This document shows, one piece after another, positions 23,064 through 33,821 of a DNA stretch of 43,410 bases. The notes below the pieces were generated by a model. It made no database searches. It saw only the letters and a list, made by a program, of their open reading frames with translations, and had not been told where the DNA came from. Both the position numbers and the translations under genes were made by a program. The DNA is from Scenedesmus sp. ARA3. Its lineage: Eukaryota; Chlorophyta; Chlorophyceae; Sphaeropleales; Scenedesmaceae. The stretch is taken from NCBI GenBank assembly GCA_004335835.1, contig RWJK01001674.1, positions 4,237-47,646 of the forward strand, given 5' to 3'. How positions within the stretch are numbered: the stretch's first letter is position 1; every line of letters starts with the position of its first letter.

Positions 23064-26025
23064 TATGCTGAAGTATGCAACAGGCGAAGAACTGGCAACG
23101 AGACAGAGCCGGTTCGTCTAAGGACTTCGCTGCATCAGCACCTGTCGGGTTCATTCATTGAATTGGGTGGCACTAGTGTCCAGGATGAGAGTCGTACCCA
23201 CGCGAGGTGACCAGTGACAGTGTGTCAGGTCAGGAGGTCACAGCGAGCAGGAGACGTGGCAGAGCAGAGGAGAATGCAAGCCAACGTCGACAACGCTATG
23301 TATTTCAACTGGCTGTTTCGTCTGACAACTTGATCTGCCAGCCGAGCACAGAGGTATGCACATGTGAGATCGCCAGGAGCATCGCGCACTGCTGCATCCA
23401 GTCTTGGATCAGCTGACGTGCGTTGTGCAAGTTCATGCAACAGCTTGTGCTCACTTCCAGCTGTTGCTGGTGCCACGTGCACACGGTGGCTGCAGCTGCA
23501 GGTGACTAGACCTATCCGGTGTACAGCACAGTGCTACAGTGCTGCCAGCTGTGCTGCCAGGCGGTGACTGCCTGCAGTGCTGCTGGGGCATCACAGCACG
23601 TGACAGCACGGCAATTCTGACGTATCCATGCCTTCGGGCACATGTACTAGCACCACTGCTGAATGATGTGACCTGCAGGGATCTTCCAAGGAGGCAGATG
23701 AAGCATGCAAACCTGCAAGCTGCTGCTGCACATCAGGACGGCATTCATTAGATGTTTGGTTCGAAAGGGCAACAGACAGCAGTAAATCAGAGTAACTGAG
23801 TAAGGTAATTCAGCATTACACTGACAAAGGGATGACCCACTCGACACTCACCCAGGCAGGAGCTTGATTGAACCATGTAAAAATGACGAATTCCAGACAA
23901 AGCCAGGATCCAAAGGACGCTGGTCATGTATGGCGACATCACAACACAGGCAGTATCTGTCAGTGGCGTGCCCCAAGCATGGACTCCCAAAGCCTGCTGA
24001 CGACGCCAGCAAGAAGGCTGGTAGAGCAGTGGACCGCTTGTTCCAAAGCGACTGTCCATCACATCAGCCAATCACAGCGCCACAGCGATGGGATGCCGAG
24101 ACAGCAATCAAATCAGCATGCCTAAAAGCACACGCACTCCTCCTGAGCAAATCGCAGTTGTTGATGCTGCTGAGTGCACACCAGAGCATCAAGCCTGGAC
24201 CCCGTGCATCGTATTGCTGGGATTCCTACTGTGATGCACCAGCCGCAGCCATCCAGCTGCCGCATACATGCGAGCCAGCAGTTGCTCGGCTGTCCTGCAA
24301 TGCACCAGTGCATTTCATCCCTCAGGTGCACAACACAGCGCCTTCTGCTGCACAGGACACCAGGAGTGCTCCACACCAGCTGCTGACTTCTACACAGCAT
24401 CACTGATGATCAGGCATATGCCTCTAGAGCAGCCTGCAGCCAGTTGCCACCCAGTGCACCAGCACCAGCAGCAGTGCCACACGTGTGGCTCCAACATGAA
24501 CACGCCAATACAACACTCAAGCTTCGTCCTGACAGACATAATAGAGTTGGCAGCCTGTCCCATATGCATGCGACAGGCCAGCACTACGCATTGCGCATCA
24601 GTCTGTAATTGTCGTCATCTGGTAAGCCAGCCCTTGCATCTGAGCAGGACTATGGCACCAGCAGTTCTATATCCACATCACGCTGCCAACGACACGGCAG
24701 CCGAACAGTCTTTCCACAAACTGCACACCCCACGGGCTGCAGCACTCGCTGCCCCAGCAACTACGCAATCACTGGAACCCTATGCATGTACACGGCGTAC
24801 ACCACCACCTGACCATCAAACCCCACTGACCAACAGACGACATCAAACACAAAAGGAGAGCCTGATGAATAGGCAGGGTCAGGCATCGCTCACTGAGCAA
24901 GCACTGCCCAGTGGACGAAACTGGCACCTGTATGTTGCCACCCGCGCGCTAAAAGGCAGCGCACATGTGGCTCGTCAGCGTGCAGCGACACTACTAGTAC
25001 AAAGAAGGCCACTCAACAAACAAACTATGACAGAACCACCACGGCTGTACTGCAGTCCAGCTGCAGAGCCGACAAGTGGTGTGTACGTAGGCCAGCTGTG
25101 CCTGTGCTTACTACCCACCTGCAGGCACCAACAAGCACCTCTAACAGGCGAATGAGCATGAACAGGCTCATTCTGCCAGATGTAGCTCACAGCCGCCAAA
25201 GCTGCACAGCCCTGCGTGACGCGGCACCATCCAGAGCTTTTAGCCCCACAGCCCTGCCCTGCTCCGTACCAACATCAACACCTTGTTGAGTTCAGGCAAA
25301 CAAAACTTCCGCACCGTCATATAACAACAAATGTACAATGTGTGCTAACAAGTTGACAAAACGTGTTCGGGAAGCCTCTCGCAGCACTCGCTGTAGGCTC
25401 AGGCCCCCAGCACTGCTCGCTGCTGCTGCCAGCCGTACACAAGCATATTACGCTAATACTTCCCAGCTTGGCACGCCAGCAGCAGCATCCTCTCCCCTTT
25501 CGCCAGTTGCATTGAGCCTAGCACTGCACTCCAATCGGTCCCTACACTGCACACACCCAGCCAGACCCAACCCGACTCGGTTGAGCATGTGGCCGCCCTT
25601 ACACCAAGCACGCTGTCAGCGTCCCTGGTGCCTGGCTGGTTTCATTCGCAGTGCCAGGCCGCTCTGCACTCTCAGTACAAACAAGCCCCAGCTGCTGACA
25701 GCAATGTTCAGCTGCCAGCCCGTCACAGACGCGCCAGTCAGACAGACCTGCCAAGTCGCAAGCACAGCGCACCACACGCACTGCACTGTACTGCACGCAG
25801 CCATCCCAGCACAAAACTGCCCAGCGAGCTCCCACTGCCGAGGCAATGGACTGCGAGCCCTCAGACACAGCCGGGCGCTCGTAAAAGCACCCTGTCCCTC
25901 AGCGCGCCGCTGCAAGCACCATTCCGCCGCAGCACGTCACTGGCTCTCAACCCACCACCCCAGGGACAACACGCCCAAAAGCCCGAGCCCAGCAGCCATC
26001 AACAAAAGCAGCCGCAACACACCCT
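23064..26025. other. Intergenic between SnRK2 5' end and ABC1 kinase 3' end
   Basis: About 3 kb without a recognisable gene. Several long open frames run on the plus strand (for example 24268-25155), but they have no domain, no family resemblance and the same CA-rich composition as other spacers. The left part should contain the SnRK2 promoter, the right part the ABC1 kinase 3' UTR (candidate poly(A) signal 25599-25603). Confidence 0.5.
25599..25603 (-). terminator. Candidate TGTAA polyadenylation signal for the ABC1 kinase gene
   Basis: Sense-strand TGTAA about 425 nt past the stop codon. It is a short motif, supported only by strand and distance. Confidence 0.4.
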
Positions 26026-29000
26026 CTACGAGACAAGCACCTTGTCAGCCCAGCTGAGCATCACCTGCCGCCCGATGCTGGGCAGGTCCCGCACCACCTG
26101 CGTCGCCAGCCGCCCCGGACTCACATCGTCCTGCAGCAGCGACAGCACCTGCCGCACCTCCTCCACATGCAGCTGGTTATCCTCTGTCAGTGCCATCAGC
26201 ACCTGCCGCCGCAGCTTCTCATCCAGCAGCAGCAGCCGCGCCGCGTCCCGCACCGTATCCGACAGATCCAGCCCCGCCTTCGGCGCACGTACTAACCCCG
26301 TGCTGGAAGAAGAGCCGTTGATAGGTGAGGCCGATCGGCTAGCGGCAGCGCTGGCTGCTGCGCTGGCAGCAATGCCCGAGCCGCCCTCGCGGGCCAGCTG
26401 GATGAGGTTGGTGAGGCGTGCCCACTGGAACTTGCCGCCCTGGAACAGCACCTGGATCAGCCGCTCGCGCAGCGCGGGGTCCTCATCAGTCAGCAGGCGC
26501 CTGCAGGACACGAGGCAGGCACAGTGTGATGAAAACCAGTTTTCGTGTAGTAGTTTTAAGTCTGGCATTGTGCAGGTGTGTAAGGCACAGCAGCATGTCA
26601 TGATGATGCGAGTGCAGCAGGTGTAGATGCGTCATTAACATGCATGCTGCAGCGCCACGTAGTGCTCATTGTTGCTGGCGGCCTAGTGACGCGGGTATAG
26701 CGCATGCCGGCGCATCATCTGCATGTATGCATGCTTGATACACGCACCTTGCCACATAGGGGTAGGCCACTTCCAGGAAGTGGAACTCTGGCTCGAGCGT
26801 CATGCAGATGCCCTCCTGCGTCAGCAGGCTGCGGATGACCAGGCTGTAGCGCTCAGGGATCCTGCAAGCACCAAGCAGCGCAGCACAAAGCAGAAAGTGA
26901 TTCTTTGACCTGAACCCAGCTGTGGCATACCACTGCACACCACAAACCCGGCGCTGATGGGTACGTAAGACACAAAGCACGCAATGAAACTAGGCACCTG
27001 AGCCACACGCACGCACGCACACCACCAGTGTGCCTACACCTGCTGCCTTTGCCAGCAGCTGCACGCCATACACACCATGCACCCATGCACCCACGCCCTA
27101 AACACAACGGACGGCACACGCCGCACCTGATGGGGTACTGGTACACGAGCTCGTTGAACTTGCTGGTCACGGTCCTGAAGTTAAAGTCTGCCAGCTGCTG
27201 GCCCTTGCTGTCCCGCCAGATATTCTCCAGCGCAGGCACGATGGGTGTGATGTCAGTGCCTGCGGTTCAGCAGCATGCAGCAGGTTCGGCAGCATGGAGG
27301 TGCATCAGTGGCAGCGTGCGCGAAATATGCACAGCCAGCTGCACAGATTGCACCCACATGCATCTGTACAGCATATGTCACCTGCATCACTATTCAGACA
27401 AGGTGATTTTGTAGTGTGCATGAGCACTGCGAGCTGACAAAGTTTGTATGATGACAGCATGCGACAGCAGCAGGCAGCAGCAGCAGCAGCAGTAGCAGTA
27501 GCAGCAGTGCTTGTGCTAAGCGTATTGACTCACCGGGTGACAGGAAGCCCAGCTTAATAAAGTCGCCGGCCATCTCTTCATAGTCCTCGTTCACAGCGTG
27601 CACCACAGCATCGATTAGCACCTGCAGCAACACGCACAGCAGCCATGCAGCACCCTTGAAGAACCAGAGGATGGGAAACCTGGCTGATATTTTCGAGCAG
27701 TTCGGCTGCTTTCTGCCACAGACTTGGGCAATCTTTGTCTGCCGCACACAATTGCTTGATGCAAGGCAGAACAGTTGCACACCCGAAAGTGCCAGAGCCA
27801 TGCCATTCTGCAGTGACGCACCTGCTTGTTGCTGTTGCTGAGCTGCGCCACATTGCCAAAGTCCACGTACGCGATTCGGCCGTCACGCAGGCAGAAGATG
27901 TTGCCGGGGTGCGGGTCGCCGTGGAAGAGGCCGAACTCCAGCAGCTGGCGCAGGCCAGACACCACGCCCACGCTGCAGGATCAAAAAGAAAACAGCAGGC
28001 ACATCAGGGCACATGTGTTAGGACGTCTGGTATGCCTGTGCATGCGTGAACAGCACCTCAGGAAATCACAGGCGTAAGCGCTGCACAGCTGGCAGGTGAG
28101 CAGCACTCGCAGCAGATGGCTGTGACCAGCAGCTGCGCAGCAAGAAGGCTCACCGAATGAACTCGTCGACGTCGATGCCGCTGTTGCGGATGCCGGGGAT
28201 GTCTGTGCAGCGGATGCCTTCGATCCACTCCATGACCACAACCTTGCTGCCGCACAGGTCGCGACGCACCCAGGGAATCTTCACAGTAGGGTCGCTTGCA
28301 AAGTTGCGCCCAAACTCCTCGATGTTGCGCGCCTCCTGCAAGTCACAACAGCGACGCGCCCAACACAGCTTAGGTCATGCTCAGCTGCGAGATCTTGCGA
28401 GGAGCAGGGCAAGGAACGGCAGCACACAACAGTGCAAGCCTGCACGGCAGTGCACAGCTTCAATCCACTGCTTCACTCCCCCATCCTCAACACAACAATT
28501 GCCTGCAAACCACAGAACACAGATTCAACACAAACTAGCACACACAGAGACGACAAACTGACACCAAACCAGAGATCCTTCGACCAAATCAGTATTGGCA
28601 ACCGCCGCCCACCTGCTAATAGTCCAGCTCCTCCAGCAGCTTCTCCCCAAGCTCATCAACCACCAGCTCTGCATCTGCCCACAACCATCAACAAAACCTC
28701 AAGTCACAAAACCCCTGGAAACCGCTAAACCGCCCACCTGCATGTAGTCCAGCTCCTCCAGCAGCTTCCCCCAAACTCATCAACCACCAGCTCCGCAGTT
28801 GCCCACAACCACCAACAAAACCTGAAGTCACAAACACCTCAGAACCCGCTAAACCGCCCACCTGCATGTAGTCCAGCTCCTCCAGCAGCTTCTCCCCAAA
28901 CTCATCAACCACCAGCTCCGCGTTGCAGCCCAGCCGCTGCTGCGAGAACGCGTTGAACAGGCTGCCCAGTGCGCGGAACACGTACAAGTCACGCAGGATG

Positions 29001-29235
29001 AGCGGCTCAATGCCGGGGCGCTGCACTTTCACAGCCACCTCCTCGCCGCTGTCGCGCAGCACGGCCTTGTACACCTGCAAAAGTTGAGTTGTGACAAAAC
29101 AGGGGGCGGTTGTACATCAACAGAGAGCTCGCATGACGGTGGGTGCAAGCAGCTTCGCTGACACCCTGACAGTTGGTATGTGCGGTCCAATCTACTCAGT
29201 CGCCAGCACCTGCCACCAGCAGGACCCTGCTCAGC

Positions 29236-29267
<32 letters not shown>

Positions 29268-31009
29268 GCCGCCGTTGCTGCTATGCAGCCTTGCATGCTG
29301 CGTATCACGCAACGCACCTGCCCCAGCGATGCTGCTGCCACCGGCTGCTCGCTGATGCTGGAGAAGACTGCCTCCAGCGGCCGGCCCAGCTGCTCCTGGA
29401 TGATGGCAAAGGCCTCCTCATCAGGGAAGGGAGGCACGTCGTCCTGCAGGCACACAGCGGCACATTATGAAGTCGAGTTTGGGCGCGCGGGGATTGAAGT
29501 ATGGGGCCAGATGCTGGACCAACAAGCAGCAGCATCAACTTTGCGCGTCCTTTGGCTGCTTTGCAGGACTACTGCCCAGCAGTTAGCCTTGCAGGATTCA
29601 CTCCACCACTAAGACAAGGCCTCAGAAAGACAGCTGATTGGTCTTTGAACCAGTCAAACCGGTCAAACAGGTCAAAGCAGCCGCACCTGCAGGATACACA
29701 GCTCGTTCATGTAGTCCTCGCGCACAATGTCAGGCCTGTTGGCCAGCACCTGCCCTGCCTTGATGAAAGAGGGGCCCAGCTCTGTCAGCGTCTCGCGCAG
29801 CTGCTGCGCACGGCGCCGCACTGTCTCGATGTTGTCCTCGGTGCCGGTCAAACGGTCAAACGCCAGGCAGCCGAAGTAGGTGCCAAGCCCTGTCACGATG
29901 TGTGCGACGCGGGCCTGCAGGAACATGTGCATGAATGATGTGAGTGCAAGCGGTGGAGAGGATGTTGGATGTGTGCAATGATGCAACAGGGTCGGCAGGC
30001 TGGTCAGGAGCCGACTGAACTGAGCTGAATGGAGTGATACAGTTTGACTGCTTGCTGTTGCTGGGGGTGCTACTCATTTGCTCCTTCACTTGAGCACGGT
30101 GCATGTCTGCAGGGGCTGCAGTGATCAGTGTGCATCATGGCGCAGCACATACTAGCCCTGCTCTGTATCAGTAGTCTCGTGGCATGCCATTTCGACAACT
30201 AAACCAGCCGACTCCCGCAGCACGCCAGGGCAGCAGTCGTGCCTGTAGCAGAGTGTGCTGATGCATCCAACACTGCCACAGACACCGAACCACAAATAAG
30301 GTCAGGCTGCCCTCAGGGCACTTGAATCGGCTAGCCCAGGCTTCCAACTACAAGCGTTGATTAAAGCTGCAGCTGAGCAAGCTGCTGCCGCTGCTGCTGC
30401 TGCTGCTGCTGCTGCTGCATGCCGCAAGAGCTGCTCTCACCATGACAGCAAAAGCACCGGCGGGCGTCTCCAGAGCCCTGCTGCGCACGTACTCCGGCGT
30501 GTATTTGCTGATCAGGTTGCACATCTGCTTCTCAGACTCCAGCTGCTCCAAGCTGCGGCGGTCCTGCTGTGTCCTGCAAGCAGCAAGTGCAAGCAAACAG
30601 CGCAAGACCAGGGGAAGCAGCACAGGTAAGTGGTGCATGGCACGGTGCAGGCTGTGTGGCGTGCAGCGCTGTGCCGCCAGTGCTGGCAGCAGCAGACAGC
30701 CATGCCCGTGCTGCTCATCCAGCCGTTGCATAAGATGATACTTTATGCAGTGAGCATGTGAGGAAAGCACAGGGGCAGCTGCAGGCACGCGAATTGGTTG
30801 CATGCTGAGGTGGAGAGCCACTTGCTCTAGCACCTGACGAAGCAAAAGCAGGAAGCGCTAGCTATCAGATATTATCATAATCATACATACCTAGGCTTGA
30901 GAGGACGTGCATTGTTCGGCAGAGGAGTGCGAATGAGGGCACTTGCGGCAGCCCTTGTGCGCACGTCCCGCAGGCCCTGCTGCTGCTGCTGGCCACAACG
31001 CAGCTGCAT
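26026..31009 (-). CDS. Plastid-type ABC1 atypical kinase (UbiB/AarF/ADCK family)
   Basis: Eleven coding exons, 653 aa: 31009..30891, 30573..30441, 29914..29687, 29443..29318, 29074..28862, 28335..28154, 27972..27822, 27621..27534, 27259..27127, 26861..26748, 26500..26026. All junctions keep frame. Residues 1-40 are Arg/Ala/Gln-rich, like a chloroplast transit peptide. Family marks: the KxGQ signature FIKAGQVLANRPDIV (Lys136), the Ala-rich loop VAAASLGQ (195-202) replacing the usual Gly loop, VAVK Lys218, the EELDYMQEARN motif, catalytic HGDPHPGN (351-358) and DFG (371-373). The domain order and the long C-terminal region (LFQGGKFQWARL onward) resemble the plant ABC1K1/ABC1K3 group, which sits in plastoglobules and affects plastoquinone and tocopherol metabolism. 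The exact subgroup is inferred. It is divergent from the cytochrome b5 gene, 374 bp away. Confidence 0.94.
28612..28920 (-). repeat. Three tandem ~124-bp copies over an ABC1 kinase exon/intron junction
   Basis: Units start at about 28612, 28737 and 28861. Only the last joins the intact exon (coding EKLLEELDYMQ, then donor CAG|GTGGGC). The middle copy has a 1-nt deletion in the C run (frameshift); the first has a TAG in place of the Met codon of DYMQ. All copies keep the downstream intron sequence. Confidence 0.92.
29241..29282. repeat. (CTG)n tract in ABC1 kinase intron
   Basis: Nine to ten CTG units followed by CCG/TTG variants, inside intron 29075-29317. On the gene's sense strand it reads (CAG)n, unlike most other intronic tracts here. 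Confidence 0.85.
30381..30419. repeat. (CTG)n tract in ABC1 kinase intron
   Basis: About 12 CTG units, one CCG variant, just inside the donor of intron 29915-30440. It is again (CAG)n on the sense strand. Confidence 0.85.
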
Positions 31010-31383
31010 GGTTGCTACCTAAACAAAATCGTTCCGGTTTAAAGGTGTATACCGAACTTCAATCGGGCAGCAGCATGAAATATCTGAAAGAGGAATGACG
31101 AGCAGGAAACAAAGTTGAAAAGCATTGAAACAACCAGCGCTTCGTACCCAGTAATCGTCACTGGCACGCCATGAGGGGGTGTGGCTGGCAGGGTTGTAGT
31201 GGTGCCGAGAGGGGTCACTCGTCAGGTGCCACAAGTGCAATCGCACGGACTAGCCTCAGATCGCTCCTAGTTATCTTTAATAGTACTTTCACCACGTTTA
31301 GTGGCTGAGCAGCAACCGCGCATACAAACTGAACTGAGCAGCCCTTGCTGCTGCTGCCACACAAGACAGCCCAGCAGTACGCG
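31010..31383. promoter_or_regulatory. Shared divergent promoter region
   Basis: 374 bp separate the start codons of the ABC1 kinase (minus) and the cytochrome b5 gene (plus). It must hold both 5' UTRs and both promoters if the two starts are right. The middle is AT-richer than its surroundings (about 31250-31300, TTATCTTTAATAGT), but no defined element can be named. Confidence 0.5.
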
Positions 31384-33030
31384 ATGCCCAAGCACAAGAA
31401 AAATGGGCCACTCAGCTTGCAAGGAGCAGTCAAGAAGCAGGTGCTGCGTGTGACGTCTCTAGCTGCTCACACAGCAACAATTACAGCAACGCACAGCTGA
31501 TCTTTGTGCTGCTTGCCGCAGCTTTTCAAAAGCGGCGTCGAGCTGCCTCTGAAGGTGCTGCACAGAGACTCTGCAGCAGCAGGCAGAGGCCTCCCAGCTT
31601 ATGTAAGTCTGCTTTGACACAGCTGGTCCAGTGCTGCTTATGCGGTCACATGTCTTCCTAGGATCCTGCTATGGAGCATGGCTGACTGCATGACAGGAAA
31701 GACACTGCTGTCACACATATTGTGAGACAATAATGTGGTTAAACCACCACCCATATCGCTGTCATTCTTGTTTTGACTTAACAAACCTGCTGCCTTCACA
31801 CTTGCAGCTGCATCCAAGCAGCCTCCAGCAGCTGCTGCATGACGGTGCAGCAGCGGAGCCGCAGGCCCAGGAGCAGCAGAGCAGCGGCAGCAGCGCTGCT
31901 GGCAGCAGTGCGCTGTTCCTGCAGCTTGCTAGTGGCTCAGACTGCGTGCTGCATGCACGGTGAGTGGCACTGCTGTGGCACATGTGGTTGCAAAAGCAGC
32001 TGCAACTTCGCTGCTGACCTGGCAAACAGTGCGGGTGCACACCGACATGCAGTCATCCCACTACCTGTCCCTGTGAAGCGTGCAGTAACAGTGCATGCAA
32101 CGCTGCTAAGGTTGTCAGCTAGGCATCAACAGGCGTTGCAAAAGCAACCAAGCAGCTCAGCAGGCTCGCCAGTCAGCGCAAGTAAAGTGTCACGCCATTG
32201 GTACACATGAAACTGTTAACAAATGCTACTGTATTGCACTGCTGCTGTGCTGCAAACAAGCCGCAGCTGTGTGGCTGCTGACGGGTGCCTTGTGTGTGCT
32301 GCAACTGCCGTTCCATACATGCTGCATGTGCTGTTGTGTGTGTCTTGCAGGGCCTGCGCTGACGTGGCACCTGGCAGCATCCAGCACTCTGCTGCATCTG
32401 ATACACAATCTCATTCCTGCTGCCATGTCTGCTGATATGCTGTGTTGGAGCTGCAGGGCCTGCGCTGACGTGGCACCTGGCAGCATCCAGCTGGATGAGG
32501 TGCAGCAGGCCAACCTGCGGCTGTGTGCTGGCGAGGTCTACAAGTTCAGGTGCGCAGCGGATTGAGGTGAATGTATATGCGATGTTGTTTTGACGATGGA
32601 AGCTCTGGTGCTGATGTTTGCTGGCATGCTTGAAGCGACTGCTTGCTTGCAGCAGCACACACAGCATACGCAGACTTGGCAGCTGCTGCTGAGGTTGATG
32701 ACTGTTTCTAGTGCGCAAACAAACAGAGTGATGTGGAAACTCTTGCTGCCCACACCCAAGCAATGCCATTGCTGCTGCCTTCTGCTGTTCACTCTGCTTG
32801 AACTGCCTGAGCAGCGTGTTCCAGCACGACAGCAGCGCTGCAGGTGCTGATGATGCAGCAGCCAGCTCAGAAGAAGAAGACCAGCAACAGCAACAGCAGC
32901 AGCAGCAGGCAGAACAAAGCATGCAGGAAGCAGCTGATGACAGCAACGAAGACATGGAAGATGCAGCAGCAGCTGTTGACATGCCCTTCGAGCTGACAGA
33001 TCTGGACTGCGAAGTGCGGCTGCTGCACGC

Positions 33031-33071
<41 letters not shown>

Positions 33072-33790
33072 CAGTGCAGGTGGATGCCGTGGCGCTCACT
33101 CGGGCCTTCTGCAAGCAGTGCTGCTGGCGGGTGTTAGCTGTCAATGAGGTGCGCTGCGTGCAGTCGACAGGTCGGAACCATTTGCCTGACTTCCTGACTG
33201 CCCACCAGCTGATCGATCAACCAGGCTAATGTTCAAATGCAGAGCAGCCACAGCCTGCTCTGGCTGATAGTAACTGCTGCTTCTCCAGTCTTCCCAACAA
33301 TCACTGTGTTATCAATCAGGTGTGACACTGGATATGGCCGATCCTGTTGCCCGCTGTCTGCATTTGCTTGTGATGTTCTGCAGTATGTGGTGCTGGAGCT
33401 GCCATGTACAACACTGGTTGGCTGATCATGTTGTCTGCAATTGCTTGTATCATCCTGCAGTATGTGGTGGCGGAGATACCAGGGCTGCCGCCGCTGCTGC
33501 TGCGCATAACAGCCGCCAACACACTCACCGCTGAGGAGCAGCAGGAGGCACTGGGGTACCATTGCTTCAGGTGAGGCTCTGATTGAAATTGAGCGTGAAA
33601 CAGACCAAGGTGTGCAGCAGCATTGCCTGGTAGTGTGGCCCAGCCTTTTATTTCGTGTCGTTTTTAGCGAACTTGTTGTGTGGGTCTGGTATGCTGAGGC
33701 GAATAACATGGTGCCTTGACTCTGTGAATGGATGCAGGGGCTTGCTGACACCGGACACTACTGTGTACATGACGACAGCACTGTCCCAAC

Positions 33791-33821
<31 letters not shown>

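Noticed and set aside
24268..25155. 295-aa plus-strand open frame in the SnRK2-ABC1 kinase spacer
   Set aside because: No signature of any family, no plausible splicing partners, and the same CA-rich composition as non-coding spacers; long frames arise by chance in such DNA.
25589..26626. 345-aa plus-strand open frame
   Set aside because: Its right half is antisense of the last ABC1 kinase exon and the left half lies in that gene's 3' UTR.
28612..28920. Regular ~124-bp repeats as a CRISPR-like array
   Set aside because: Eukaryotic gene context, adjacent units without unique spacers, and each unit contains an exon end.
32173..33144. 323-aa minus-strand open frame with poly-Cys and poly-Ser
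   Set aside because: Antisense of exons 4 and 5 and introns of the cytochrome b5 gene; poly-Cys comes from reading (CAG)n backward.
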